This document shows, piece by piece, positions 16,349 through 25,016 of a DNA stretch of 64,000 nucleotides. The notes under the pieces are model-generated. The model was not told where the DNA came from. It did not search any database and saw only the letters and a program-made list of their open reading frames with translations. This stretch comes from Agromyces marinus. GTDB taxonomy: Bacteria > Actinomycetota > Actinomycetes > Actinomycetales > Microbacteriaceae. The translations under genes and the position numbers were made by a program. Location: contig NZ_CP087879.1 of the NCBI RefSeq assembly GCF_021442325.1, forward strand, positions 310,001 through 374,000, written 5' to 3'. Positions within the stretch are counted from its first letter, which is position 1. Each line of letters opens with the position of its first letter.

Positions 16349-16792
16349 ATGGCGGACATCTTCGACGTGGTGGCGGACCCGACCCGGCGCGACATCCTCG
16401 CGGTCCTGCTCGATCGCGAGACCACGAAGCCGGAGTCCGGTGGCGAGATCAGCGTGGGCGAGATCGTCACCGCGCTCGGCGTGAGCCAGCCGACCGTGTC
16501 CAAGCACCTGAAGGTCCTGCGCGAGGCCGGCCTGGTCGCGGTCCGCGAGGAGGGCCAGCACCGCTACTACCGGCTCGACCGGGCTCCGCTCGAACTGCTC
16601 GAGGACTGGTTGATCCCGTTCGTGACGACGGATGCCGCGGCCGACGCGGCCACGCTCGCCGGCGCCGACGCGGAGGACCTCGAGATCCCGCTCAACGACG
16701 ACCAGCGGGCATTCGCCTCCGCCCTCGGCAAGGCGTTCGCCGAGACCGCGCACCAGGTGTCGGCCGTGGTCGCGCCGAAGCGCCGCCGGTAG
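16349..16792 (+). CDS. ArsR-type winged-helix transcriptional regulator
   Basis: This 147-residue protein starts with ADIFDVVADPTRRDILAVLL, the classical opening helix of ArsR-like repressors. The helix-turn-helix is ISVGEIVTALGVSQPTVSKHLKVLREAGL, followed by the wing AVREEGQHRYYRLDRAPLEL. No metal-binding cysteine pair is present, so it is probably not a metal sensor. The C-terminal extension (about residues 100-147) is acidic, then basic at its end (APKRRR). It is divergent from the potassium-uptake genes. The transcript is probably leaderless. Targets unknown. Confidence 0.88.
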   Translation: MADIFDVVADPTRRDILAVLLDRETTKPESGGEISVGEIVTALGVSQPTVSKHLKVLREAGLVAVREEGQHRYYRLDRAPLELLEDWLIPFVTTDAAADAATLAGADAEDLEIPLNDDQRAFASALGKAFAETAHQVSAVVAPKRRR

Positions 16793-16828
16793 CGCCGGCA
16801 CGGGCGCTCGCCGCGCACGCGGCCGTCG

Positions 16829-17368
16829 CTAGCGCTTGCGTTCGCGCGGGGCGCCGAGGCGCTTGACCATCTCGAGCTCCAGCCCGCCCGGCTCCAGTTC
16901 GTACGGACGGCTGCTGCCGCTCAGCACGAAGCCGTGACGCTCGTAGAAGCGACGGGCGCGCGGGTTGTCCTCGTGAACCTCGAGACGCAGCGTGTCGGAA
17001 CGCAGTGCCGCCCACCGCTCGATCTCGGCCAGCAGGGCGGCCGTGACGCCGACGGCCTCGCCGCGACGGTCGGGCGAGACGTAGACGCCGACGAGGAGCG
17101 GGCCCGTCGCGGCATCCGGCACGTAGCAGCCCATGGTGCCGACCCAGCGCTCGCGCTCGATCGCGACGATCACGGTCTGCTCGTTCGATTCGCCGCGCTT
17201 CGCGCGCGTGCGCCACTCGGCCTCGTCGTACGTCGCCGCGCGTTCGAGCGTGTCGCCGAAGGCGATGGGCGTGTCGCGCAGCATCTCGAGTCGCAGGTCG
17301 CGGACCTCGCGCCAGTCGTCCTCGCGCGTCGTGCGGATGACGAGCGCGGATCGATCCCGGAGCGGCAT
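16829..17368 (-). CDS. GNAT-family N-acetyltransferase
   Basis: This is a 179-residue GCN5-related acetyltransferase. It opens with LVIRTTREDDWREVRDLRLEML, a common GNAT beta1-alpha1 start. Acetyl-CoA binding motif A is VYVSPDRRGEAVGVTAALLAEI, shortened relative to the RxxGxG/A consensus. The conserved end is EVHEDNPRARRFYERHGFVLSG. Substrate unknown, perhaps an amino group of a small molecule or antibiotic. The ATG at 17368 is 6 nt after a TAGCTT box on the minus strand. It converges with the ArsR-type gene and borders the repeat block. Confidence 0.9.
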   Translation of the reverse strand: MPLRDRSALVIRTTREDDWREVRDLRLEMLRDTPIAFGDTLERAATYDEAEWRTRAKRGESNEQTVIVAIERERWVGTMGCYVPDAATGPLLVGVYVSPDRRGEAVGVTAALLAEIERWAALRSDTLRLEVHEDNPRARRFYERHGFVLSGSSRPYELEPGGLELEMVKRLGAPRERKR

Positions 17369-17374
17369 CCTTCG

Positions 17375-17380
17375 AAGCTA
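17375..17380 (-). promoter_or_regulatory. -10 box of the acetyltransferase gene (leaderless)
   Basis: The minus strand reads TAGCTT, 6 nt before the ATG at 17368. Confidence 0.4.
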
Positions 17381-17486
17381 GCGGATGCCGCGCCGCGCGA
17401 CCCCGCCGCGCCCGCGCCCTGCGCGCCGCGCTGCGCCCGCGCCCGTGCCGCGCTCCCGCGCAGCGGCCCCGCGCTCGCCGTGCCGC

Positions 17487-17767
17487 GCTCGCCGTGCCGC
17501 GCTCGACCCCAGCCCGCCGCGCCCAGCGTCGTGTGCGCCACTTGCTCGGCTGTGCACCCGTTCTCCTGGTGCGGCACTGAGCAAGTGGCGCAGTCCGCCG
17601 TGCAGCGCTCCCGCGCAGCGCTCCCGCGCAGCGCTCCCGCGCAGCGCTCCCGCGCTCGTCGTGCCGCGCTCGACCCCAGCCCGCCGCGCCCAGCGTCGTG
17701 TGCGCCACTTGCGCGGCTGTGCACCCGTTCTCCTGGTGCAGCACCGAGCAAGTGGCGCAATCCGCCG
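17487..17767. repeat. 167-bp tandem duplication containing a long palindrome
   Basis: A unit that includes CGACCCCAGCCCGCCGCGCC and a palindrome occurs twice at an exact offset of 167 bp: CGACCCC at 17504 and 17671, TGCGCCACTTG at 17534 and 17701. In copy 1 the palindrome arms are TGCGCCACTTGCTC (17534-17547) and GAGCAAGTGGCGCA (17579-17592), perfect over 14 bp. In copy 2 they are 17701-17714 and 17746-17759 with one mismatch. The centre carries a second partial inverted repeat (GTGCACC with GGTGC). No reading frame is credible. It resembles extragenic palindromic (REP/BIME-like) elements. Confidence 0.8.
17602..17653. repeat. four tandem copies of a 13-bp unit
   Basis: GCAGCGCTCCCGC occurs four times head to tail without interruption, forming the tail of the first 167-bp copy. 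Confidence 0.9.
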
Positions 17768-17871
17768 AGCAAGTGGCGCAATCCGCCGAGCAAGTGGCGC
17801 AGTCCACCGCGCAAGTGGCGCAATCCGCCGAGCAAGTGGCGCGGGCCGCCGTGCGAGTGGCGCAGTCCACC
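17746..17871. repeat. six tandem copies of a 21-bp unit
   Basis: Units start at 17746, 17767, 17788, 17809, 17830 and 17851. Each begins with GAGCAAGTGGCGCA or a close variant and ends in CCGCC or CCACC. The first two are identical; the later ones differ at one to several positions. The first 14 bp of the unit equal the right arm of the palindrome in the same block, so the array looks like an expansion of that arm. There are no spacers, so it is not a CRISPR array. Confidence 0.9.
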
Positions 17872-17922
17872 GTGTGAACCGAGGCGTCGCGTGAACCGAG
17901 GCACCGCGTGAACCGAGGCATC
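17872..17922. repeat. three tandem copies of a 17-bp unit
   Basis: The units read GTGTGAACCGAGGCGTC, GCGTGAACCGAGGCACC and GCGTGAACCGAGGCATC. They directly follow the 21-bp array and are unrelated to it in sequence. Confidence 0.9.
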
Positions 17923-17983
17923 GGCGCACCGGCGCGCGGCGGCCCCGCGCCCGGGCCCGACGCGGCCGTTCAGGCGAGTGGGT

Positions 17984-17989
17984 TAGACT
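17984..17989 (+). promoter_or_regulatory. -10 box upstream of the bS22 gene
   Basis: TAGACT lies 66 nt before the GTG of the bS22 gene and matches the TANNNT type seen at many genes here. It would give a leader of about 60 nt. No -35 box is clear. Confidence 0.4.
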
Positions 17990-18055
17990 ACCGCGGGGCG
18001 TTTCCGCTCCACGGCTGCGGCTCGCGTGGCCGCCCCTGATCTTTGTGAGGTTTTC

Positions 18056-18154
18056 GTGGGTTCCGTCATCAAGAAGCGTCGCAAGCGCATGGCGAAGAAG
18101 AAGCACCGCAAGCTGCTTCGCAAGACGCGCCACCAGCGTCGCAACAAGAAGTAG
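18056..18154 (+). CDS. 30S ribosomal protein bS22 (AURKAIP1/COX24-type mini-protein)
   Basis: This gene encodes only 32 residues. The product starts GSVIKKRRKRMAKKKHRKLL and ends RHQRRNKK, with more than half Lys and Arg. It closely matches from memory the mycobacterial ribosomal protein bS22, a basic peptide found on the small subunit near the decoding centre. GTG at 18056 is preceded by TGAGG at 6-nt spacing and by a TAGACT box further upstream. A strong hairpin follows 19 nt after the stop. It stands alone between the repeat block and the glutaredoxin-like gene. Confidence 0.9.
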   Translation: MGSVIKKRRKRMAKKKHRKLLRKTRHQRRNKK

Positions 18155-18172
18155 GTCGTTCCGACCACGGCC

Positions 18173-18203
18173 ACGGCGCCGCCCCGTTCGGGGTCGGCGC
18201 CGT
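18173..18203 (+). terminator. terminator hairpin of the bS22 gene
   Basis: ACGGCGCCGCCCC (18173-18185) pairs with GGGG-T-CGGCGCCGT (18190-18203) around the tetraloop GTTC, with one bulged T. TCGTCGTCCC follows. The position directly after a highly expressed small gene fits an intrinsic terminator. Confidence 0.75.
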
Positions 18204-18251
18204 TCGTCGTCCCGTGGCGGCCCCGGCTGGGATCGTTGGGGCGCAGCGACG

Positions 18252-18257
18252 TAGTCT
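18252..18257 (+). promoter_or_regulatory. -10 box of the glutaredoxin-like gene (leaderless)
   Basis: TAGTCT lies 6 nt before the GTG at 18264. Confidence 0.5.
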
Positions 18258-18263
18258 GGCGGG

Positions 18264-18542
18264 GTGACCCCCAGCCCCGACATCCGCCTCACGCTCATCG
18301 GCAAGCCCGGATGCCACCTCTGCGACGATGCACGCGAGGTGGTCGGGTGCGTGCGCGAAGAGCTCGCAGCCACCCCCGGCGCTCCCGCGACCACGTTGGA
18401 AGAGCTCTCGATCCTCGATGACGACGCGCTCCGCGAGCGCTACGCCGAGGAGATCCCGGTGCTGCTCGTCGACGACGAGGTGCACGGGTACTGGCGCATC
18501 GATCCCGTGCGCCTGAAGACCGCGCTGCTCGCGCGCGGCTGA
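18264..18542 (+). CDS. glutaredoxin-like protein (DUF836 family)
   Basis: This 92-residue protein has a short thioredoxin fold. The N-terminal strand RLTLIGKPGCHLCDDAREVV carries the CxxC motif (Cys-His-Leu-Cys). The cis-proline turn is in YAEEIPVLLVDDEVHGYWRID, and the end HGYWRID is typical of the glutaredoxin_2/DUF836 group. The partner protein is unknown. In many actinobacteria this gene sits near redox regulators or haem genes, but not here. The gene is probably leaderless and follows the bS22 terminator; the antiporter gene downstream is on the other strand. Confidence 0.9.
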   Translation: MTPSPDIRLTLIGKPGCHLCDDAREVVGCVREELAATPGAPATTLEELSILDDDALRERYAEEIPVLLVDDEVHGYWRIDPVRLKTALLARG

Positions 18543-18561
18543 GACGGCTCAAACCGGAGGC

Positions 18562-19773
18562 TCAGGCCGGAGGTTCAGGGGCCGGGGCGGCATCCGCTCG
18601 CACCCGATCCTCGGCCTCGCGGCGGGCGAACCAGGCCGCGATCGGCACGTCCGTCGACGAGTGCGCGATGATCGACAGCGCGATCGCGACGACGATCACG
18701 TGGAACAGGTACGCGGCTTCCGGGGTGCCGCTCTGCAGCACGAGCAGGCCGTACAGCACCGAGGCGAAGCCCTTCGGGCCGAACCACGCCGCGGTCGCGC
18801 GCTCCTCCCACGGCAGGCCGCTGCCGATGAGGGAGATCTGCACGGCCACGGGCCGGGCGAAGACCATGAGCAGGACGGCGAAGAGGTACGCGGTCCACGG
18901 AACCGACAGCAGCAGTTCGGGCGAGATGAGCGCGCCGAACATCAGGATCGCGAAGAGCTTCACGAGTTCCGAGAGCTGCCCACCGAAGTCGCGGAACGCG
19001 ACGCGCATCTCGGGAGCCGCGCTCGCGATCGTGATGCCCGCCGCGTATGCCGCGAGGTAGAGGTTCGCGTGGGTGACCGTGCAGATGCCGAGCACGATGA
19101 GCCCGACCGCCACGGGCGTGAGGGAGGCGTACAGGGGCGTCAGTGCGAAGATCCTGCGGCGGACGAGCCACGACGTGACGAGCGGCACGGCGACGCCGAC
19201 GAGGATGCCGAGGACGAGTTCCTCGACGAGCACGATCGCCTCGACATCGGGTCCGCCCGCCGTCGCGATGAGGATGAGCACGACCGGGAGTGCGAGCCCG
19301 TCGTTGAGGCCGGACTCCACGCCGAGCAGGTGCCGCACCCGGTGCGGGATCTCACCCCGGCCGATGATGGCCGAGGCGAACACGGGGTCCGTCGGGGCGA
19401 GCACGGCGGCGACGAGGGCCGCCTCGAGCAGGGTGAAGCCGAGCAGCCACATGCCGAGGGCGGTGGTGATGACGAACGTGATCGGCATCCCGAGCAGCAG
19501 GGCGCGGCCCGGCAGCTTCCAGGCGGACCGCAGCTGCCGGAACCCGATCTCCTGCCCGTCGGTGAACAGCACGATGAACAGCGCGAGCGATGAGACCGTC
19601 GTGACGGTCGGGTCGGTCGCCTCGAGGTCGATGACGCCGAGCAGGCCCTCGCCGAGGACGAAGCCGGCGACGAGGAAGAGCACGGTCGTGGACAGCACCG
19701 TGCGGTGCGCGATCCCCGATATGAGGATCGCGGCCATCAGCGTCAGCGCGAACGACAGCAGCAGGGCATCCAC
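18562..19773 (-). CDS. cation:proton antiporter (CPA1/NhaP-like)
   Basis: This 403-residue protein has about 12 membrane helices. The ion-binding region is ALVAAVLAPTDPVFASAIIG (the TDP motif), followed by HLLGVESGLNDGLALPVVLIL with the essential ND pair. Both are hallmarks of sodium(potassium)/proton exchangers. The second inverted repeat ends in AAWFGPKGFASVLYGLLVL. The cytosolic tail is only about 30 residues, without the long regulatory domain of some relatives. The role is Na+ or K+ efflux and pH homeostasis. It converges with the glutaredoxin-like gene and stands 33 nt downstream of aspS on the same strand. Confidence 0.92.
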   Translation of the reverse strand: MDALLLSFALTLMAAILISGIAHRTVLSTTVLFLVAGFVLGEGLLGVIDLEATDPTVTTVSSLALFIVLFTDGQEIGFRQLRSAWKLPGRALLLGMPITFVITTALGMWLLGFTLLEAALVAAVLAPTDPVFASAIIGRGEIPHRVRHLLGVESGLNDGLALPVVLILIATAGGPDVEAIVLVEELVLGILVGVAVPLVTSWLVRRRIFALTPLYASLTPVAVGLIVLGICTVTHANLYLAAYAAGITIASAAPEMRVAFRDFGGQLSELVKLFAILMFGALISPELLLSVPWTAYLFAVLLMVFARPVAVQISLIGSGLPWEERATAAWFGPKGFASVLYGLLVLQSGTPEAAYLFHVIVVAIALSIIAHSSTDVPIAAWFARREAEDRVRADAAPAPEPPA

Positions 19774-19806
19774 ACCCCGAGTCTGCCGAACGGATGCCGC
19801 GGACCG

Positions 19807-21147
19807 CTACGGCTGCAGGCGCGTCGGGCCGCGGAAGAGGTAGGTCGTCTCGCGGATCGAGTGCTCGTCGAGCATGAGCATCATGAGGCGCGCGAGTCCC
19901 ATGCCGAAGCCGCCGTGCGGCGGCACGCCGTACCGGAAGAAGTCGAGGTAGAACCCGAGCTCCTCCGGGTCGAGGCCCTTCTCCTTCGCCTGCTCGACGA
20001 GCACGTCGATGCGGTGCTCGCGCTGCGCGCCCGTCGAGATCTCGACGCCGTTGTAGATGAGGTCGTACGAGTTCGTGACGCCCGGGTCGCCCTCGCGGCG
20101 CATGTGGTAGAAGGGCCGGATGCTCGAGGCGTAGTCGGTGAGGAACACGAAGTCGTGGCCGTAGGTCTCCTTGACGTACGCCGAGATCTGGCGTTCGCCC
20201 TCCGGGTCCATGTCGGCGTCGGCGCGGGGCACGACGTAGCCGCGCGACGCGACGATCTCCTTCGCCTCGGCGAGCGGGATGCGCGGGAACGGCGTGGTCG
20301 GCACGGCGACCTCGACGCCGAAGAGCTCGCGGATCTCGTCGCCGTGCTTGGCGACGACGGCCGTGAAGCCCGCGACGAGGAGCTCCTCGTGCATCGCCAT
20401 GACGTCCTCGTGCGAGTCGACCCAGCTCATCTCGGCGTCGATCGAGGTGAACTCGGTCGCGTGACGCGACGTGAACGAGGGGTCGGCGCGGAAGGCCGGG
20501 CCGACCTCGAAGACGCGGCCGAGGCCCGCGGGCTGCGCCATCTGCTTGAAGAACTGCGGGCTCTGCGCGAGGTAGGCCTTGCCCTCGAAGTAGCCGAGCT
20601 CGAACAGCTCGGCGCGCGACTCGGATGCCGAGGCCATGAGCTTCGGGGTCTGGATCTCGACCCAGTCGCGCTCGACCCAGTAGCTGCGGAGGGCGTGCAG
20701 GAACGTGGTCTGCACGCGGAAGATGAGGTTCTGCTTGGGGTGGCGCAGGTCGAGGAAGCGCCAGTCCATGCGCTTGTCGAGGCTGGAGTCGGCCGCGATC
20801 GGCGTCTCCTCTGCCTCGGAGACGATCTCGAGCGAGCCGATCTTGACCTCGAGCCCGCCGAGCTTGACGCGCTCGTCGTGCTTGAGGTCGCCGGTGACGG
20901 TGATGAACGTGCCGTGCCCGAGCGCGGAGATCTGCTCGGTGAGGGCCAGGCGAGCGGATGCCGCGGCATCCGCCCCGTCTTCGACCTCGCGCGTCGCGGG
21001 GTTGACGAGCTGGACCGCCCCGGACTCGTCGCGCAGGATGATGAACTGCACCTTCTTCTGATCACGGACCGTCTCGACCCAGCCGGCGACGGTGACCGGC
21101 CCGTCGGGGAGGGCGGCGAGCTGCTTGATCGGGGTGCGCGTGTTCAC
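19807..21147 (-). CDS. aspS: aspartate-tRNA ligase, archaeal-type (AspRS2, possibly non-discriminating)
   Basis: This class IIb synthetase charges tRNA-Asp, and possibly tRNA-Asn, with aspartate. At 446 residues it lacks the GAD insertion of the long bacterial AspRS. The OB-fold anticodon domain is residues 1-110 (PVTVAGWVETVRDQKKVQF). Motif 2 is around GPAFRADPSFTSRHATEFTS and motif 3 is GGFGMGLARLMML. GTG at 21147 follows TAGGAT by 8 nt. An upstream open frame of 257 codons is antisense to the phosphatase gene and rejected. Whether it is non-discriminating depends on gatCAB and asnS elsewhere. Confidence 0.93.
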   Translation of the reverse strand: MNTRTPIKQLAALPDGPVTVAGWVETVRDQKKVQFIILRDESGAVQLVNPATREVEDGADAAASARLALTEQISALGHGTFITVTGDLKHDERVKLGGLEVKIGSLEIVSEAEETPIAADSSLDKRMDWRFLDLRHPKQNLIFRVQTTFLHALRSYWVERDWVEIQTPKLMASASESRAELFELGYFEGKAYLAQSPQFFKQMAQPAGLGRVFEVGPAFRADPSFTSRHATEFTSIDAEMSWVDSHEDVMAMHEELLVAGFTAVVAKHGDEIRELFGVEVAVPTTPFPRIPLAEAKEIVASRGYVVPRADADMDPEGERQISAYVKETYGHDFVFLTDYASSIRPFYHMRREGDPGVTNSYDLIYNGVEISTGAQREHRIDVLVEQAKEKGLDPEELGFYLDFFRYGVPPHGGFGMGLARLMMLMLDEHSIRETTYLFRGPTRLQP

Positions 21148-21155
21148 GACGGACC

Positions 21156-21161
21156 ATCCTA
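21156..21161 (-). promoter_or_regulatory. -10 box of aspS (leaderless)
   Basis: The minus strand reads TAGGAT, 8 nt before the GTG at 21147. Confidence 0.45.
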
Positions 21162-21207
21162 CCCGCGGCCTCTCGGGCGCTCGGCGGATTCGGAGGGAAC
21201 CGGTTCG

Positions 21208-21213
21208 TAGACT
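21208..21213 (+). promoter_or_regulatory. -10 box of the phosphatase/cytochrome maturation operon (leaderless)
   Basis: TAGACT lies 6 nt before the GTG at 21220, the first gene of a five-gene operon. Confidence 0.5.
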
Positions 21214-21219
21214 GGGGGC

Positions 21220-21864
21220 GTGCCTGCCGAGCAGATCCATCTCGTGCGCCACGGCGAGGTGTTCAACCCCCAGGGCGTGCTCTACGGCCGACTTCCCGGA
21301 TTCGGGCTGAGCGATCTCGGCCGATCCATGGCGGAAGCGGCCGCACGCGACCTCGTCGCGCGCAAGCGACCCGTGGCGCGCCTGATCGCGTCGCCGCTGC
21401 AGCGTACGCAGCAGTCGGCCGAGCCGATCGCGGCCGCGTTCGGCCTGGAGCCCGACCTCGACGAGCGCGTCATCGAGCCGACGAACCGGTTCGAGGGCAA
21501 GCGGATGTCCGGGGCCCAGGGTGCGCTGCGCGACCCCCGCAACTGGCTGCTGCTGGTCAACCCGTGGGAGCCGAGCTGGGGCGAGCCGTTCCGGTCGATC
21601 GCCGACCGCATGCTCGATGCGATGACGGATGCCGCGGGGTCGGTCGATTCCGGAGACGTCGTGGTCGTCAGCCATCAGTTGCCGATCTGGATGACGCACC
21701 GCCGGGTCGCCGGCCGCGCGCTCGCGCACGACCCGCGCCGCCGCCGGTGCACGCTGTCGAGCATCACGACGTTCGAGCGCCGCGGCGACCGCTTCGTCGA
21801 GGTGTCGTACCGCGAGCCGGCCGCCGGGTTGCAGTCGCTGGCCACCGACGTGGGGGCGGTGTGA
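21220..21864 (+). CDS. histidine phosphatase family protein (phosphoglycerate mutase-like)
   Basis: This 214-residue protein belongs to the histidine phosphatase superfamily. The catalytic signature is [20 protein letters not shown] (RHG with the nucleophilic His). A second basic pocket is [20 protein letters not shown] and the second His is in [12 protein letters not shown]. Substrate unknown. It is the first gene of the cytochrome c maturation operon and overlaps the next start (TGATG), an arrangement I recall from other actinobacteria where this phosphatase precedes resA/ccdA. Start GTG at 21220 with a leaderless-type promoter. Confidence 0.92.
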   Translation: MPAEQIHLVRHGEVFNPQGVLYGRLPGFGLSDLGRSMAEAAARDLVARKRPVARLIASPLQRTQQSAEPIAAAFGLEPDLDERVIEPTNRFEGKRMSGAQGALRDPRNWLLLVNPWEPSWGEPFRSIADRMLDAMTDAAGSVDSGDVVVVSHQLPIWMTHRRVAGRALAHDPRRRRCTLSSITTFERRGDRFVEVSYREPAAGLQSLATDVGAV

Positions 21865-22475
21865 TGCGCGCGACCCGGACGCGCCGCGTCGTCGGCGCCG
21901 CCGCGCTCGCCGCGGCATCCGCTCTGGTCCTGGCGGGGTGCAGCAGCGACCCGCTCGCCGAGCAGTACCGCGAGGGCAGCGGCAAGGGCTACATCGCGGG
22001 CGACGGCACGATCTCGGAGTACCCGGTCGACGAGCGCGGCGAGCCGATCGAGTTCGAGGGCGAGACCATCGAGGGCGAGGCGCTCGGGTCCGACGACCTC
22101 GCGGGCGAGGTCGTGGTCGTCAACTTCTGGTACGCCGGCTGCGCGCCGTGCCGCGCCGAGGCGCCCATGCTGCAGGAGGTCTTCGAGGAGTTCGACGGCG
22201 AGGGCGCGAGCTTCGTCGGCGTGAACGTGCGCGACCAGGCCGCGACCGCGGCATCCTTCGAGGAGAACTTCGGCATCACCTACCCGTCGATCATCGACTC
22301 GATCGACGGGCTCGTGCAGTACGCCTTCGCGGGCGACGTCCCGCCCGCGGCCGTGCCGACGACGCTCGTGCTCGATGCCGAGGGCCGCGTCGCGGCCCGC
22401 ATCCTCGGGCAGTTGAAGGATGCGTCGATCCTGTCGACGATCGTCGGCGACCTGGTCGACGAAGCGGCAGCGTAG
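21864..22475 (+). CDS. TlpA/ResA-like thioredoxin lipoprotein
   Basis: This is an exported lipoprotein thiol-disulfide oxidoreductase that reduces apocytochrome c haem-site cysteines. The N-terminus has a signal with lipobox LVLAGC (lipidated Cys near residue 26). The thioredoxin domain carries [19 protein letters not shown], with active-site CAPC. The cis-proline region is [12 protein letters not shown]. Length is 203 residues. The ATG at 21864 shares one base with the phosphatase stop. It receives electrons from CcdA, encoded next. Confidence 0.93.
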   Translation: MRATRTRRVVGAAALAAASALVLAGCSSDPLAEQYREGSGKGYIAGDGTISEYPVDERGEPIEFEGETIEGEALGSDDLAGEVVVVNFWYAGCAPCRAEAPMLQEVFEEFDGEGASFVGVNVRDQAATAASFEENFGITYPSIIDSIDGLVQYAFAGDVPPAAVPTTLVLDAEGRVAARILGQLKDASILSTIVGDLVDEAAA

Positions 22476-22489
22476 GCGGCGCGGCGGCC

Positions 22490-23242
22490 ATGGACCTCGG
22501 GGAGATCGTCTTCAGCGGGCAGCTGCTCGCCGCGCTGCCGATCGCGCTCGCTGCAGGCCTGGTGTCGTTCCTGTCGCCCTGCGTGCTGCCGCTCGTGCCG
22601 GGCTACCTCGGGTACCTCGGCGGGTTCGCCGAGGCGAGCGCCGAGGCGTCCGAGGCGCGTCGTGCGCGTCGCCGGCTGCTGCTCGGCGTGCTGCTCTTCA
22701 TCGCGGGGTTCACGCTCGTGTTCCTCGTCTTCACGACGACGTTCGGCGTGCTGGGCGCGTGGCTCGCGCGCTGGTCCGACCTCATCATCCGGGTGCTCGG
22801 CGTGGTGCTCATCGGCATGGGGCTGGTCTTCATCGGGCAGTTCACGTTCCTGCAGCGCACGATCAAGCCGTCGTGGCGGCCGGCGACCGGGCTGGCCGGC
22901 GCGCCGCTGCTCGGCGTCGTGTTCGGACTCGGGTGGACGCCGTGCATCGGCCCGACCCTCGCGGTCGTGCTCGCGCTGAGCGCGGATTCGGCTTCGGCGG
23001 GGCGGGGCGCGCTGCTCGGCCTGGCGTACTGCGTCGGCCTCGGCATCCCGTTCGTGCTCGTGGCACTCGGCTTCGGCTGGGCGGCGAACGCGCTCGCGTT
23101 CGTGCGCCGGCACATCCGCGCCGTCAACCTGATCGGCGGCGCGTTGCTCATCCTCATCGGCCTGCTCATGGTGTCGGGCGTGTGGACCATCTGGATGTAC
23201 GACCTGCAGGCGGTGATCGGTGGATTCGTCCCAGCAATCTGA
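22490..23242 (+). CDS. ccdA: cytochrome c biogenesis protein CcdA
   Basis: CcdA moves reducing equivalents from cytoplasmic thioredoxin across the membrane to the ResA-like lipoprotein. The 250-residue protein has six membrane helices. The two redox cysteines lie in [19 protein letters not shown] and [19 protein letters not shown], both flanked by proline as in the family. ATG at 22490 is 15 nt after the lipoprotein stop. Its end overlaps the resB start by 23 nt, showing a compact operon. Confidence 0.95.
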   Translation: MDLGEIVFSGQLLAALPIALAAGLVSFLSPCVLPLVPGYLGYLGGFAEASAEASEARRARRRLLLGVLLFIAGFTLVFLVFTTTFGVLGAWLARWSDLIIRVLGVVLIGMGLVFIGQFTFLQRTIKPSWRPATGLAGAPLLGVVFGLGWTPCIGPTLAVVLALSADSASAGRGALLGLAYCVGLGIPFVLVALGFGWAANALAFVRRHIRAVNLIGGALLILIGLLMVSGVWTIWMYDLQAVIGGFVPAI

Positions 23243-25007
23243 GACCGGGCGAGCGGATGCCGCGGCCGAGCGCGACACGGGCGTCGACCCGCTGCGCCCG
23301 TCGGACTACGACGACGGCTCGGGGGCGCCGGATGCCGATGGCGTCGCGGGTTCGCGGCCCGGTTCCGGGCCCGATGCCGCCGTGGTGTCGCCGAAGCTCG
23401 GCGTCGTCGGCTGGCTGCGGTTCGCGTGGCGGCAGCTCACGAGCATGCGCACCGCTCTGCTGCTCCTGCTGCTGCTCGCGATCGCCGCGGTCCCGGGGTC
23501 GCTCGTCCCGCAGCGCTCGAGCGACCCGAACGGCGTGGTGCAGTACTTCGCCGACAACCCGGACCTCGCGGCGGTCCTCGAGTGGTTCCAGATGTTCGAC
23601 GTGTACACGTCGGTGTGGTTCTCCTCGATCTACCTGCTGCTGTTCGTCTCCCTCATCGGGTGCATCGTGCCGCGCACGAGGCACCACTTCGAGGCGCTCC
23701 GCGCCCGACCGCCGAAGACGCCCGCGCGACTGTCGCGGCTGTCGGCCTACACCGAGCGCGAGCTCGGGGGTTCGGCGGCGGGGGCGGACGAGGCGGCCGA
23801 GGTCGCCGAGGCCGCGGTCGAGCGTGCTGCGACCGAGCTGCGGAAGGCGGGCTACCGGGTCGAGCGCTACGACGCCCGTGGCATCCCGTCGGTGTCGGCC
23901 GAGCGCGGCTACCTGCGCGAGACCGGCAACCTCGTCTTCCACACGGCGCTCGTGGGCGTGCTCGTCGCGGTCGCGATCGGCGGCGGATTCGGGTTCGCCG
24001 GGCAGCGCGTGATCGTCGAGGGCCAGTCGTTCGTGAACACCCTCGCGGCCTACGACTCGTTCAACCCGGGGCGGTTCTTCGACGACGGCAGCCTGACGCC
24101 GTACCGGCTCACGCTCGACGAACTCGACGCCGTGTACGAGACGGAGAACACCGACGCGCTCGGGCAGCCGATCGACTTCACCGCGCACGTGACGATCGAC
24201 GGACTCGACGGAGCGACCGATCGCGACGTCAAGGTCAACGAACCGCTGTACGAGTACGGCACCGACGTGTACCTGCTCGGCAACGGCTACGCGCCGACCA
24301 TCACGGTGCGCGATCCGGGCGGCGACGTGGTGTTCACCGACTCCGTGCCGTTCCTCCCGCAGGACGCGAACCTCACCTCGCTCGGCGTCGTGAAGGTCCC
24401 GGACGGGCTCGACGAGCAGATCGGCCTGATCGGGTTCTTCTATCCGACGCAGGAGCAGCTCGCGACCGGCGCGTACACGTCGACGTATCCCGACCTGGTC
24501 TTCCCGGTGCTCACGCTGAACATCTACTCGGGCGACCTCGGGATCGACGACGGCACGCCGCGGTCGGTCTACCAGCTCGACACGAGCGGCATGGAGCAGC
24601 TGACGGGCGGCGAGACCGGAGTCGATTCGATCGAGCTCATGCCCGGGGAATCGGCCGACCTGCCGAACGGCCTCGGGACGGTCGAGTTCGCGTCGGCATC
24701 GCCGGACGCGGGGGACTTCGCCGAGAGCGTGCCGCGGTTCGCCTCGTTCGACGTGCACCACGACCCGTCGCAGGGCTGGGTCCTGGTGTTCTCGCTGCTG
24801 ATCGTCGGCGGCCTGCTGCTGTCGTTGTTCGTGCCTCGGCGCCGCATGTGGGTGAAGGCCGTCGCGCGGCCCGACGGGCGGGTCGTGCTCGAGTACGCGG
24901 GGCTCGCGCGCGGCGACGATCCCGGGCTCGAACGCGCGGTCGAGGACTTCGCCGACCGCCATGCGGGCGCCGCGACGGGCCCGGTTTCCGAGCATTCTTC
25001 GACGTAA
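23220..25007 (+). CDS. resB: cytochrome c biogenesis protein ResB
   Basis: ResB is the large subunit of the system II haem lyase that attaches haem to apocytochrome c outside the membrane. The 595-residue protein has membrane helices near residues 75-95, 130-150, 235-255 and 520-540. A large extracytoplasmic domain lies between the last two. The N-terminal 60 residues are polar and disordered. Recognisable parts are [20 protein letters not shown] and [23 protein letters not shown] at 23220 overlaps ccdA. It works with the CcsB/ResC protein encoded 10 nt downstream. Confidence 0.94.
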   Translation: MDSSQQSETGRADAAAERDTGVDPLRPSDYDDGSGAPDADGVAGSRPGSGPDAAVVSPKLGVVGWLRFAWRQLTSMRTALLLLLLLAIAAVPGSLVPQRSSDPNGVVQYFADNPDLAAVLEWFQMFDVYTSVWFSSIYLLLFVSLIGCIVPRTRHHFEALRARPPKTPARLSRLSAYTERELGGSAAGADEAAEVAEAAVERAATELRKAGYRVERYDARGIPSVSAERGYLRETGNLVFHTALVGVLVAVAIGGGFGFAGQRVIVEGQSFVNTLAAYDSFNPGRFFDDGSLTPYRLTLDELDAVYETENTDALGQPIDFTAHVTIDGLDGATDRDVKVNEPLYEYGTDVYLLGNGYAPTITVRDPGGDVVFTDSVPFLPQDANLTSLGVVKVPDGLDEQIGLIGFFYPTQEQLATGAYTSTYPDLVFPVLTLNIYSGDLGIDDGTPRSVYQLDTSGMEQLTGGETGVDSIELMPGESADLPNGLGTVEFASASPDAGDFAESVPRFASFDVHHDPSQGWVLVFSLLIVGGLLLSLFVPRRRMWVKAVARPDGRVVLEYAGLARGDDPGLERAVEDFADRHAGAATGPVSEHSST

Positions 25008-25016
25008 GGTGGAACA

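Noticed and set aside
17746..17871. CRISPR array
   Set aside because: The 21-bp units are contiguous without spacers and no cas gene is nearby.
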